Notes: generated by a model not told the origin, from the letters alone. 64,000 bases of DNA from Dokdonia sp. PRO95 (GCF_000355805.1 NZ_CM001837.1:468309-532308); one strand, 5' to 3'. Positions 35,327 to 44,724 are shown, counted from the first letter of the stretch. Numbers and translations: made by a program.

Positions 35327-35405
35327 ATAATTAAAAAACAAACCTATTCAGCTGCGCACTCAGCCAATGCTTTAAGTTACTATTAGCTTATAGTTTTTTA
35401 AAGTA
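35327..35405 (+). repeat. Intergenic repeat R3 (disrupted copy)
   Basis: AATTAAAAAACAAACCTATT, then about 20 nt of other sequence, then TTTAAGTTACTATTAG. This matches the R1/R2 order with an insertion, downstream of the broken SH3 lipoprotein gene. Confidence 0.5.
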
Positions 35406-35506
35406 GGACTTCCTGATTTTATTATGGGAAAGGCTTTTTTCAAGAGCTTGTTTTTAGTGCTACGCTTTACACATGAGACTGTTTTGCACAATTAAAAAAC
35501 TACAAA

Positions 35507-36118
35507 ATGAATAAAATTTCGAGAATAGCAAATAAAGTTTTTTATTACTCGTTAGGAATTTCACTTTTACTAGGAATTGGGTTTTTCGGATTTGAGATTT
35601 TTAAAAGCCTTTATCTCTTCGTTGGTTATTCTTTCGCCTTTGTACTAATTCCTTTAATAACATTATCGCTATTAATTATACTTATTTCGAATTTTAAAAA
35701 ATTCGGATTTCTAAACGGTATCAAAGAATCGAGTATTAATATTTTCGCTTTAACGATATGCTCAGCGTTAATATGGTTTGTTCAATCTTACGCATTAAAA
35801 AAAAGTAATCAAATCAACGTAAAAGTCATTAATACATCTGAACTTGGAATTTCAAACATTACGCTCATCGGTCGTAATGCATTGACTAAAATTGACACTT
35901 TAGCCCCTGAAGAAAATAAGACTATAGTTTTTAAAGGAAAACAAATCAATTATAAAACGGAAAACAGTTATGAAAATGAAATTCGTTTACTTTACTATTT
36001 TGATAAAAAATGGAGAGAAAATAAAATATTGAGCGGTTTTAGTAGATGGAGAGTGATTGATAAGGATTGGGAAATCAAAATCCATAGTGCGGATTCTATT
36101 GAATTAAATCAAAAGTAA
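35507..36118 (+). CDS. Membrane protein of unknown function
   Basis: This 203-residue protein has three predicted membrane helices (about residues 13-32, 37-62 and 75-95) and a soluble C-terminal domain (about 100-203) rich in beta strands (VKVINTSELGISNITLIGR, KTIVFKGKQINY, WEIKIHSADSIEL). I do not recognise a family. It is AT-rich like its neighbours and is followed by a further variant of the intergenic repeat near 36124. Confidence 0.65.
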   Translation: MNKISRIANKVFYYSLGISLLLGIGFFGFEIFKSLYLFVGYSFAFVLIPLITLSLLIILISNFKKFGFLNGIKESSINIFALTICSALIWFVQSYALKKSNQINVKVINTSELGISNITLIGRNALTKIDTLAPEENKTIVFKGKQINYKTENSYENEIRLLYYFDKKWRENKILSGFSRWRVIDKDWEIKIHSADSIELNQK

Positions 36119-36123
36119 AAACC

Positions 36124-36165
36124 CGATAAAGAACTTAGCTAAAAACCAAAAAACCTCCTAAACTA
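36124..36165 (+). repeat. Intergenic repeat R4 (short, diverged copy)
   Basis: ATAAAGAACTTAGCTAAAAA, CCAAAAAACCTCC and TAAACTAAC resemble the first 40 bp of R1 and R2. It lies 6 nt after the stop of the preceding gene. Confidence 0.4.
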
Positions 36166-36186
36166 ACCTCCCAACCCCACCACCAC

Positions 36187-36312
36187 ATGTTTGAAAAATC
36201 AAAATCCTTCTTATACAGAATCGTTTTTATGATTTTGTTTATTGTGCTCGCAAAAACTTGCGTCTCAGACTATATAAATGGTGGTGATGAGTATAGAAGA
36301 AGGGACATTTGA
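36187..36312 (+). CDS. Possible 41-residue membrane peptide
   Basis: ATG 36187 to TGA 36312 encodes MFEKSKSFLYRIVFMILF ... VSDY ... RRRDI with one hydrophobic segment (residues 9-24) flanked by charged residues. It is too short to be sure; no family is recognised. Confidence 0.35.
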   Translation: MFEKSKSFLYRIVFMILFIVLAKTCVSDYINGGDEYRRRDI

Positions 36313-36400
36313 ATTATTGAGATAATTAATAGAAGCCTAAATAATTTTCAACTACATCTCTGCAATACCAAATCTTTAACAACACAATCAATCAAAAATC

Positions 36401-36571
36401 ATGAGTAAACCATTACAAAATTTCATTATTGGATTAGGCATCGCTTCCATAGTTTTTGCACTTTATGGTGTATTTAATGGCGGAAAATTCATAGAGGCTA
36501 TAGGAGGTATTGTCATAGGAGCATCACTTATTGGTGCGATTGTGATTAATCAAAATAGAAAAAGTAACTGA
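36401..36571 (+). CDS. Small two-helix membrane protein (56 residues)
   Basis: ATG 36401 to TGA 36571 encodes MSKPLQNFIIGLGIASIVFA, a second hydrophobic segment IEAIGGIVIGASLIGAIVI, and a basic end NQNRKSN. Glycine-zipper-like spacing in the second helix is visible. Small inner-membrane proteins of this type are common; its function is unknown. Confidence 0.55.
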   Translation: MSKPLQNFIIGLGIASIVFALYGVFNGGKFIEAIGGIVIGASLIGAIVINQNRKSN

Positions 36572-36655
36572 AGTCAGTAGACACATATCTACACTCTAAA
36601 TTCTTCATATCAATAACAACATCATCCATTAAATCATCATCAATCATAAAATTAA

Positions 36656-39600
36656 ATGAATAGTAATCTCCATTTCAAATTACTCCTACTTATATGCATT
36701 AGTGTAGTTTTCAAAAGTAATTCACAAATAACTCTTAGTCATAATGTTGGATCAACTCCTGTAGAGACGGATATGACATCATGTGAACGTGATGAAAGCT
36801 GGTCTCGCATATTCAAATTATCCGATTTTGGTATAGCTGCTAGTGAGCAATTTATAATTACATCTGGACAAGTAGGGCTCAGTAAATCAAGTACTGGAGC
36901 TTATCTTGAATTTAATATCTATAGTATTGATGGCGATTTCCCTTACTATCCTTACTCAGTATATCCAACTACACATTTGGGTGGTTATGGTCTAGGTCAA
37001 TCTCCAGAAATCAATGGAACTCCAGAAATTATAGAGACAGACTTTGATAGACCAATTATAGTACCTGCCGGAACCGAAAGAATATTAGTTACAGTTTCAA
37101 AAACAGATGATTTTTATAATGAAGAGTCTGGTGAAGTTTTTATAGCGGGCACAGAACAAGATACAGGAGTTTCTTGGTATTGGGGTTGTGATGACAATGG
37201 CTATATAACGCCAACAACAGATTTAATCACTCCGGTTGATGATGCAAACTTTTATATTAACGTAACAGGAAATGTTATTGATGTAAACAGTAGAGGTACA
37301 ATCACAAGACTATCCCATAATGCTTGTGATGATATTGTTGAAACTAATATACATTCTTGTACATCTTCAGATATATACTGGTCACGAGCATTCACCTTAG
37401 AAGAATTTGGAATTTCAACTAATGAAGAATTTACGATTAACTCTGGACAAGTTGGAATTACCAAATCTAGCTATCAACCAGAACTAAATTTTAGGATTTA
37501 TAAGATTGATAATAATTTTCCATCTTCTTTTTCCGAGTCTGATTTAATAGGTAGTAGTCAATACCAGCAAATTTCACCCAATATAGGTGATAATCCACAA
37601 ATTATAAATATTGCCTTTGACACTCCTGTAGTTATACCTCCAAATGTAGAACGAATTCTAGTAGAAGTACACAAAGGCATTACTTACGGCAGTGCTTTAG
37701 CATTCATAGCAGGAAGTACTCAAGACAATGATGTCTCTTGGCAAAGGGGCTGTACTAGAAATGTAAATACTATTAATGGTTTTGCAACAGCTACACAAAT
37801 AGGTGCTCCTGATGCAAATTTTTACATAAATGTTACTGGAGAAGTAAATAACATTTATAATGATTTTGAAATGAACGTCTCAAATATTTGTGCTGAATTT
37901 GTAAAAGAATTTAGTCTCGAAGGTAATTCTACGATTACGTCGGTATTATGGGATTTTGGTGATGTTGCTTCGGGCGACAGCAAGACATCAAGTGAATTAT
38001 CACCATTCCATGATTTTTCTGCAGATGGAATTTACACCGTTACCGCTACTATAACCACAACTAGCGGCAGCTCAGAAGTTATTACTGAAACAATTTCTGT
38101 AACCGAACCACCTCAAGCCTACGGAATTAGCAACATAACACAATGTGAAGATATGGAAGGTACTGGTATTTCCTCTTTTGACGTGTCAAATATCACCAAT
38201 CAGGTATTAGGTGGACAGCAAGACAAAACTGTAACTTTTATAGATGGCGTAGGTAATGAGTATGATGTACTGCCCAATCCTTTTACAAACACTGTTAGTA
38301 ATCTAGAAACAATAACGGTGCGAGTTGCTCATAACAATAATCTTTGCTGTTATTCTGAAACCTCATTTGATCTGATTACTACCCCACTCCCTATTCTTGA
38401 AAACATTTCAGATATCACTAACTGTGAAAATGCAACACAAGGATATTCGGATTTTGATTTAAGTATGATAGCTACAGATATATCGCAAAATCAACCAAAT
38501 AGCACCATACAATTTTTCAATGGTAACGGAGTAGAACTTCAAGAACCTCTACCTAATCCGTACTCAAATAGTACACCATGGCAAGAGATAATCACAATTA
38601 AAGCGACAAATAATCAAACCGGGTGCTCTAATGAAACAACCTTTAATTTGAATGTTGCAGCAAATCCAATAGCAAATGATATCGAGATTCTTACAGGTTG
38701 TGATGATAACGAAGACGGCATTTCAGAATATTTTGACACCTCTAATGTAGAAAGTCAAGTTATGGGTGATCAATCTGGAATGCAGGTTTCATATTACGAC
38801 ACTGCAGGAGCCTTACTACCCTACCCATTACCAAACCCTTTTACAAATACAGAACCAGACATTCAGGACATCATTGTTAGAGTTACTGATCCATCAACAG
38901 ATTGCTATTCAGAGACCATATTGACACTAGAAACCTCTCAGCAACCAGTAATAAATGAATTAGACAGCTTGTTTGCATGTAATCAAACTGATGGCTTTTC
39001 ACAGTTTGACACATCACAAATTGAGAATACCCTTCTTGGGAATCAAACAGGTCTAATCGTAACATATTGGGATAATTCAGGTAATGCCTTACCTAGTCCG
39101 CTGCCTAATCCTTATCTGAATACCGTAGCTTTTAATCAAACTATAAACGTAAAGGTTGAAAATGAATTAAACCCACTATGCTATTCAGAAACCTCATTTA
39201 ACTTGATTATTAATGAACTACCTGAAATACAATTAGAGGAAGAATATTTTATCTGTAATTCAGAAAACAGCCTATCCCTTAATGTAGAGGCAGGTTTTGA
39301 ATCATACTTGTGGCTATACGAAGATGGCACTACTATATCAAATACAAGGACGGCAAACATCAGTACAGAAGGAAACTATACGGTTATAGTTGCTCAAATG
39401 GAAAATGGCATTTCATGTGAAAATTATTTTGATTTTACATTAATTCGCTCGGCGCTACCAGAAATTCAAGAAGTAAGATATGGTGAACTAGGAAATAATT
39501 TTATTGAGATAATTACTTCAAGTGTTGGTGATTTTGAATATTCAATTGATGGAATTGATTTTCAAAACAGCAATTATTTTTCTGATGTTTCAGGCGGAAT

Positions 39601-39919
39601 CTATAACGTTCAAGTAAGAGATAAGGAAGGTTGTGGAAAAGATAGTAAGAAAATAACAGTAGTCGATTATCCTAAATTTTTCACACCTAATAATGATGGC
39701 TATCATGATTTTTGGCACATCTATGGAATAACAAATTACCCAAGTGCCAAAATACACATATACGATAGATTCGGTAAGCTATTGAAACAACTTTCTCCCT
39801 CAGAGCAAGGGTGGAATGGTATTTACAGAGGTCAAAAAATGCCGTCAAGCGACTATTGGTTTAGCGTAGATCTTGGTCAAGGGACTCTATTTTCTGGACA
39901 CTTTACACTTAAGAGATAA
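36656..39919 (+). CDS. Large secreted T9SS protein with type B sorting domain
   Basis: This 1087-residue protein has a signal peptide (to about residue 24, SNSQ). A roughly 190-residue beta domain follows in two copies (about 25-205 and 215-395, both with SW/YWSR-F-L--FGI and SGQVG-(T/S)KSS), then a PKD domain (about 400-475). Four repeats of about 90 residues come next (about 485-850, each with PLPNP[FY] and a CYSET-like end), and an Ig-like segment. The C-terminal type B sorting domain (about 1000-1087) has FFTPNNDGYHDFWHI, IYDRFGKLLKQL and GWNGIYRGQKMPSSDYWF. It is therefore exported by the type IX system and anchored to the cell surface. A role in adhesion or polymer binding is likely; the ligand is unknown. 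Confidence 0.88.
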   Translation: MNSNLHFKLLLLICISVVFKSNSQITLSHNVGSTPVETDMTSCERDESWSRIFKLSDFGIAASEQFIITSGQVGLSKSSTGAYLEFNIYSIDGDFPYYPYSVYPTTHLGGYGLGQSPEINGTPEIIETDFDRPIIVPAGTERILVTVSKTDDFYNEESGEVFIAGTEQDTGVSWYWGCDDNGYITPTTDLITPVDDANFYINVTGNVIDVNSRGTITRLSHNACDDIVETNIHSCTSSDIYWSRAFTLEEFGISTNEEFTINSGQVGITKSSYQPELNFRIYKIDNNFPSSFSESDLIGSSQYQQISPNIGDNPQIINIAFDTPVVIPPNVERILVEVHKGITYGSALAFIAGSTQDNDVSWQRGCTRNVNTINGFATATQIGAPDANFYINVTGEVNNIYNDFEMNVSNICAEFVKEFSLEGNSTITSVLWDFGDVASGDSKTSSELSPFHDFSADGIYTVTATITTTSGSSEVITETISVTEPPQAYGISNITQCEDMEGTGISSFDVSNITNQVLGGQQDKTVTFIDGVGNEYDVLPNPFTNTVSNLETITVRVAHNNNLCCYSETSFDLITTPLPILENISDITNCENATQGYSDFDLSMIATDISQNQPNSTIQFFNGNGVELQEPLPNPYSNSTPWQEIITIKATNNQTGCSNETTFNLNVAANPIANDIEILTGCDDNEDGISEYFDTSNVESQVMGDQSGMQVSYYDTAGALLPYPLPNPFTNTEPDIQDIIVRVTDPSTDCYSETILTLETSQQPVINELDSLFACNQTDGFSQFDTSQIENTLLGNQTGLIVTYWDNSGNALPSPLPNPYLNTVAFNQTINVKVENELNPLCYSETSFNLIINELPEIQLEEEYFICNSENSLSLNVEAGFESYLWLYEDGTTISNTRTANISTEGNYTVIVAQMENGISCENYFDFTLIRSALPEIQEVRYGELGNNFIEIITSSVGDFEYSIDGIDFQNSNYFSDVSGGIYNVQVRDKEGCGKDSKKITVVDYPKFFTPNNDGYHDFWHIYGITNYPSAKIHIYDRFGKLLKQLSPSEQGWNGIYRGQKMPSSDYWFSVDLGQGTLFSGHFTLKR

Positions 39920-39928
39920 GTAAAAAAA

Positions 39929-40468
39929 ATGCTAAAAAAACATCTCCTTATAATATTGACCTTATTTATTAGCCTTCAAAGCTTCTCTCAAAGAAAATAT
40001 CAAAAGAGTGAGTATTCTAAATATCTAGAACAACACCCTTTCGGCTCAATATCTGAGAATTATGTATTAATCCTTTCTGGATATTTTGATGATTGTGGAG
40101 AATTTGGTGGGCACGAAGAAACCATTGAACTTACACGAATTGACAGAAAACTAACGGCCATTATCACCATTTTTGATAATAATTGTGATGGTAATACCGC
40201 AGCAAAATTAGATTCACAGTCCTACTTAGTTAAAGAAGCTACTGTACCTCTTTTTCAAGATTACTTAAATCAATTATTGACAAAGAGCTTAGCTTATTAT
40301 ATTCCTTATCATGTAGGAAACACCTACACAGCAATTTTAGATTTCAAAAAGATCAATGATAGTGAAGAGCTTGATGATACTTTTAAAAGAGTACACCTTG
40401 TATATCCTAGTGTAAGCTCAAAATGGCCTGCCTTTGAAAAACTAAAATACAACATCATCAATCAATAA
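39929..40468 (+). CDS. Secreted protein of unknown function
   Basis: This 179-residue protein has a signal peptide ending at SFSQ (about residue 21). The mature part contains a cysteine pair (DDCGEFGGHEE and DNNCDGN) that could form a disulfide, and a regular alpha/beta pattern. It starts 9 nt after the stop of the large T9SS protein and ends 4 nt before the next gene, so it is cotranscribed with both. No family is recognised. Confidence 0.7.
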   Translation: MLKKHLLIILTLFISLQSFSQRKYQKSEYSKYLEQHPFGSISENYVLILSGYFDDCGEFGGHEETIELTRIDRKLTAIITIFDNNCDGNTAAKLDSQSYLVKEATVPLFQDYLNQLLTKSLAYYIPYHVGNTYTAILDFKKINDSEELDDTFKRVHLVYPSVSSKWPAFEKLKYNIINQ

Positions 40469-40472
40469 CTAA

Positions 40473-41348
40473 ATGCCTCAAAACACCACACCTAAACCTC
40501 ACATAAACAAGCACGTAGGCTGGATACGAGTGCTTGCCATTATCCTTCCTTACCTATTTATTGTTGGTATATTTCAGCTCATAGGCTACTATGTTATTGG
40601 CATAGATTATAATGAGCTTCCTACACAGAAGTCTCCTTTCCAGTTATTTGTAGGCACCATATTCTCTTTACTAGGAACACTTACTGTGATATGGATTTTT
40701 ATAAAATTTGTAGATAGAAAACCTTTTATCGAGTTAGGTTTTGCGCTAAAAAACAGGAAGAAAGACATCATCGTTGGTCTACTTATAGGCGCGGCAATCA
40801 TGGCGCTGGGTTATCTTATCATGTTATCAATGGGCGAAATTCAATTTAAGGGCTTCCATTGGGATGCTATACAGCTGCTGTATTCCATCCTCACGTTTGT
40901 AAATATTGCGATATTAGAAGAGGCGCTGCTGCGTGGTTACGTACTGCGCAACCTGATGATTTCTTTTAATAAGTACATCGCTCTTATTGTTTCGGCGCTG
41001 TTGTTTTCATTGCTTCACGCAGTAAATCCTAATGTAGATATGTTTGCGCTAGCCAACTTATTTCTAGCGGGTATTTTACTAGGGATTTCATATGTGTACA
41101 CTAAGAATTTATGGTTTCCTATCGCGCTGCATTTGAGCTGGAACCTTTTTCAAACCTTATTTGGTTTCAATGTAAGTGGTATTGATTCGTATCATCTTAT
41201 TGAAATTAGCATCACAGAAAACAACCTCCTCAACGGCGGTCTTTTTGGTTTTGAAGGCTCCATATTTTCTATCATTTTTCAGGTGATTACTATTATTCTG
41301 ATAGTTCGGTATTACAACAAAAACAAAGACTCTTCAGCGACAGCATAA
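40473..41348 (+). CDS. CPBP-family intramembrane metalloprotease
   Basis: This 291-residue polytopic membrane protein has about eight hydrophobic segments and the CPBP (Abi/CAAX) motifs: EEALLRGYVLRN near residues 150-161, FSLLHAVNPN near 187-196 and the later HLSWNLFQT near 228-236. The paired glutamates and the histidines are the metal/catalytic residues. Such proteins act in prenyl-protein processing or bacteriocin immunity. The start is 4 nt after the preceding stop. The substrate cannot be inferred here. Confidence 0.88.
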   Translation: MPQNTTPKPHINKHVGWIRVLAIILPYLFIVGIFQLIGYYVIGIDYNELPTQKSPFQLFVGTIFSLLGTLTVIWIFIKFVDRKPFIELGFALKNRKKDIIVGLLIGAAIMALGYLIMLSMGEIQFKGFHWDAIQLLYSILTFVNIAILEEALLRGYVLRNLMISFNKYIALIVSALLFSLLHAVNPNVDMFALANLFLAGILLGISYVYTKNLWFPIALHLSWNLFQTLFGFNVSGIDSYHLIEISITENNLLNGGLFGFEGSIFSIIFQVITIILIVRYYNKNKDSSATA

Positions 41349-41402
41349 CAAACTGTTTCAACCATTACATATTGATTTCATAAGAGCTTATGGGGAATGA
41401 GT

Positions 41403-41420
41403 ACGCTTTCGCGAAAGCGT
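41403..41420. repeat. Dispersed palindrome, intact copy 7
   Basis: This is a perfect 18-bp ACGCTTTCGCGAAAGCGT downstream of the CPBP gene. It is the first copy after an 11-kb stretch with none. Confidence 0.9.
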
Positions 41421-41549
41421 GATTACCCACATCAACCTCTTACTATTTAATTTTCCATACTTTTAACCCATAGTCTTTCACTAGACTAGTGTTAAACCTA
41501 CCCTGCAACTATCTCAATGTTGATAGTTGGGTCATTATACATCACTACT

Positions 41550-42440
41550 ATGAAGAAAATATCGTTAGTACTCGCACTCATGGTTACTGCAGTTGGATTT
41601 ACTCAAAACAAGCAAGATGCTCAGCCTAAGCTTGAAAGCAATACGGTCTATTTAAAAAAGATAGCGCATAGAACGTCAAGTATTGAGCCTATTGCTAACC
41701 CTGAGAATAATCCGCTTACTACTAAAATCAACGCACTAGAGAACGATCTCAAAGATATGGAGGCAATGCAACTTCAAGATTCATTCTTGTTACAAGATTT
41801 ATCTAGTTACGCCACAAAGGATGATGTCTTTAATGGCTACATCAAGCACTTGCGCGGCTTTAAGACACCTAGCGTATATGTTGAGGAAATTGTAAAATTC
41901 CCACCCGTAGTGGAAGTGGGCAACACAACAAATAAGTTAAAACTTGGTAATGGAGTAGCAGAAGCTCAAGCAGCACTAGACCAAGGATCCATAAGACAAA
42001 TGCGTACGGAAGATAGCAATCCATCTACCGGGGTTGAAATTATCTCTAACAGAAACCCAAGTAGTAAACCCTTACCTAATGCGGAAAACAATCCGCTAAT
42101 AGCGCAAATAAATGCACTAGAAGCTGCGCTGATAACGGCAAAGGTTGCTCAATTTCAACAAGAATTTGAAACCACATTTTATGGAGTAGATGGTAATCAA
42201 AGTAAGGATGTAGATAATCCAGATATGATTTTAAACAACTATATCAATAATCTCGAAGAAAACCTACAAAAGCAGGGCTACTACAGAAGAGTTTCTGAGC
42301 GCTTGAGACATAAGAACAGGGCAATGGTAAAGAAACCTGGTCTAGAGCATAAAGCTGGTGTTACCCCTGGCGGAAAATTAATGATGCAACAAAGAACAAA
42401 TACAAAAGCAACGACTGTCAAGAAGAAAACAAAGCAGTAA
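41550..42440 (+). CDS. Secreted protein of unknown function with internal repeat
   Basis: I place the start at ATG 41550 (MKKISLVLALMVTAVGF), which opens a signal peptide. ATG 41517 would add 11 residues without one. The 296-residue protein contains a duplicated segment with the pattern P-NAENNPL(T/I)-(K/Q)INALE (around residues 45-60 and 180-195), suggesting helical pairs. The C-terminal 50 residues are strongly basic (RRVSERLRHKNRAMVKK, KATTVKKKTKQ), which is odd for a secreted protein. No family is recognised. Confidence 0.65.
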   Translation: MKKISLVLALMVTAVGFTQNKQDAQPKLESNTVYLKKIAHRTSSIEPIANPENNPLTTKINALENDLKDMEAMQLQDSFLLQDLSSYATKDDVFNGYIKHLRGFKTPSVYVEEIVKFPPVVEVGNTTNKLKLGNGVAEAQAALDQGSIRQMRTEDSNPSTGVEIISNRNPSSKPLPNAENNPLIAQINALEAALITAKVAQFQQEFETTFYGVDGNQSKDVDNPDMILNNYINNLEENLQKQGYYRRVSERLRHKNRAMVKKPGLEHKAGVTPGGKLMMQQRTNTKATTVKKKTKQ

Positions 42441-42468
42441 ATAGCACAGAAATAACTATCCCAAACAA

Positions 42469-43923
42469 GTGAACACCTCACCACCTACAAATCCAAGTTG
42501 GAGCGCCTGTACTACGTGTAATGGGCAGGGAAGTAAAAGTCAGCGACTTCGTAAGAAAGTGCGCTTAGCTTACCAGCGAGCGGTTGCGGAGTATGAGGAA
42601 TCAGATAAAAAAGGCATCGCTCCCACTCGACCAAAAAGACACCAAAGCAAATGCATTGCATGTAACGGCTCCGGTATAACCCCAGCACCATCTCCACCAT
42701 CACCAGATACAGAGCACTATCCTCACGTGGCAATTATAGGTGCTGGCATAGGAGGTGTGGCGCTAGCGGTAGCTTGCTTACATCGTGGGGTTCCGTTTAC
42801 GTTATATGAGCGCGATAAGAGTTTTGACGCACGTTCGCAAGGCTACGGCCTTACCTTGCAACAAGCGAGCAAGGCAATTGAAGGTTTTGGAATCACTCAA
42901 TTGGATGAGGGAATTGTGTCTACTAGGCATCTCGTTCATACTCCAGAAGGTACGGTCGTAGGTGAATGGGGCATGAGAAAGTGGATGGAAGAAGATGATG
43001 ATGCAAGCCCTAAGCGCACCAATATTCACATAGCTAGGCAATCATTACGACTTGCGTTGCTAGAACAACTGGGCGACTCGCCACACATACAATGGGGACA
43101 TCAATATGTGGAGCACAGCAGCGCTCAAAATGGAACTTTAAAAATAAAATTTCTAGTAGATGGAAATATTAAAACCACAAACGCCCACCTCATTGTAGGT
43201 GCCGACGGCATACGCAGCGCAGTGCGCAATACCGTTATAGACGAGAAAACGTCGCCATTACAATACCTGGATTGCATGGTGATTTTAGGTATTTGTTCGC
43301 TAGACAAACTAGATGATGTAGAAAGCACCCTACTGGATCAAGCAACGGTTTTTCAAACGGCAAATGGTCACGAGCGCATCTACATGATGCCTTATGACAA
43401 AGATGCTATTATGTGGCAGCTTAGCTTCCCCATCTCAGAGCAAGAAGCGATAGCGCTCAATCAAGCGGGGCCAGCAACACTTAAAAAGGAAGCGATTAAG
43501 AGAACGCAATGGCATTACCCTATCCCACAAATTATGACAATGACTCCAGAAACCTTAATTTCTGGCTATCCTGCTTACGACAGAGCACTATTAAAACCTG
43601 AATTATTGAAAAACGCTGGAGCAATCACCTTACTAGGCGACGCTGCACACCCTATGAGCCCTTTTAAAGGACAAGGCGCAAACCAAGCACTTCTTGATGC
43701 GCTGGCGCTAGCCAGAGCAATATCGGCAGGCTGTAAGCCTGGATCAAACTGGAAAGAAAGAGGATTAAGAGAAAATGTACTCAACACTTTTGAGGAAAGC
43801 ATGCTAGAACGCACCGCCTCAAAAGTAACCGACTCCTCAAAGGCAGCTGCTTTTTTACATTCTCCTATAGTACTTGAAAAAAATAATGCCCCCCGGGGAA
43901 AATCCTTTAGAAACAAGGATTAA
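42469..43923 (+). CDS. FAD-dependent monooxygenase fused to an N-terminal DnaJ-like zinc finger
   Basis: This 484-residue protein uses a GTG start (42469). Residues 8-70 contain two CxxCxGxG units (CTTCNGQGS and CIACNGSG) with a basic linker, the pattern of DnaJ-type zinc fingers. Residues about 83-470 are a class A flavoprotein monooxygenase of the TetX/PHBH group: AIIGAGIGGVALAVACL, VGADGIRSAVRN near 240 and GDAAHPMSPFKGQGANQAL near 395-413. The enzyme probably hydroxylates an aromatic or tetracycline-like compound with NAD(P)H. The zinc-finger fusion is unusual in my experience. It converges with, and overlaps by 4 nt, the methyltransferase gene. Confidence 0.85.
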   Translation: MNTSPPTNPSWSACTTCNGQGSKSQRLRKKVRLAYQRAVAEYEESDKKGIAPTRPKRHQSKCIACNGSGITPAPSPPSPDTEHYPHVAIIGAGIGGVALAVACLHRGVPFTLYERDKSFDARSQGYGLTLQQASKAIEGFGITQLDEGIVSTRHLVHTPEGTVVGEWGMRKWMEEDDDASPKRTNIHIARQSLRLALLEQLGDSPHIQWGHQYVEHSSAQNGTLKIKFLVDGNIKTTNAHLIVGADGIRSAVRNTVIDEKTSPLQYLDCMVILGICSLDKLDDVESTLLDQATVFQTANGHERIYMMPYDKDAIMWQLSFPISEQEAIALNQAGPATLKKEAIKRTQWHYPIPQIMTMTPETLISGYPAYDRALLKPELLKNAGAITLLGDAAHPMSPFKGQGANQALLDALALARAISAGCKPGSNWKERGLRENVLNTFEESMLERTASKVTDSSKAAAFLHSPIVLEKNNAPRGKSFRNKD

Positions 43924-44594
43924 AACATCGTATAAAGTGTCGTTACAATTCGTCCCTTACCATCACTTGGTAGCGTAACACTCAGTTGTCGTTCTTCCAC
44001 AGCCTTCATATTAAAAGGCGGCATTAACAGCTGGACACCACTTTTCTTCTTCAATCTAGTTCCCTGACCAGAAATAATATCTTGATTAGGTGTAAAATCA
44101 CCATCTGGCAGATGTTCAGTAAGAATTACATATTTAAAAGAAACCAATTTATTTACAACACTCGCTATCTCACGATTAGATAGATGTTGTAACACTTGTC
44201 TTAAAATCACGCAATCACCCTTGGGAAGTGCTTCTGTAGCTATGTCTAGACAATTGAAACTGAGTCGTTCATTTTTAAAGATAGCTTTATTGTGCTCAAT
44301 AAGCGCCGCCACAATATCTACACCTGTATAGCGCTGTGCGTAAGGAATAAGCTTGCTACCTATATTAAAATCTCCACAACCCAGATCACATACTGTAAGT
44401 GGCTTTTCAAAAGAGCTAAGAAATGCTGTCACTGCCTCCACATATGGAACAACAATCTCAGGATGGTGTGATCCTTCACCAGAGTAAAAACCAGAAACAC
44501 CAGCTCCCCACAGGTTCAAATCATACACCTGCTCCATCGCCTTTTTTGTAGGCCATGGTTTTTTAGCTTTCACCGAGAGATTATCTTTTGACAT
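43920..44594 (-). CDS. SAM-dependent methyltransferase
   Basis: This 224-residue class I methyltransferase has motif I VCDLGCGDFNIGSKL (near residues 63-77), the acidic end of strand 2 (YTGVDIV) and the motif II-like DCVILRQVLQHLSN (near 127-140). The chemistry resembles small-molecule C/N/O methyltransferases; the substrate is not readable. It converges with the FAD monooxygenase, sharing 4 nt at the stop codons, and lies beside a palindrome copy at 44707. Confidence 0.82.
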   Translation of the reverse strand: MSKDNLSVKAKKPWPTKKAMEQVYDLNLWGAGVSGFYSGEGSHHPEIVVPYVEAVTAFLSSFEKPLTVCDLGCGDFNIGSKLIPYAQRYTGVDIVAALIEHNKAIFKNERLSFNCLDIATEALPKGDCVILRQVLQHLSNREIASVVNKLVSFKYVILTEHLPDGDFTPNQDIISGQGTRLKKKSGVQLLMPPFNMKAVEERQLSVTLPSDGKGRIVTTLYTMF

Positions 44595-44706
44595 TTAAAA
44601 AGTTTATAAAGTTCAAAGTACTAACATCTATTCTTCACCTGCAACCCATCAAGAAATTTGGATTAAAATATCGCTATGGTAAATTCGATGTTAGCATTGA
44701 TGTATC

Positions 44707-44724
44707 ACGCTTTCGCGAAAGCGT
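44707..44724. repeat. Dispersed palindrome, intact copy 8
   Basis: This is a perfect 18-bp ACGCTTTCGCGAAAGCGT upstream of the methyltransferase gene. Confidence 0.9.

Noticed and set aside
33487..36165. Classical integron attC sites
   Set aside because: The repeats lack recognisable GTTRRRY and RYYYAAC ends, and no integrase gene is in the window, so only a cassette-like layout is claimed.
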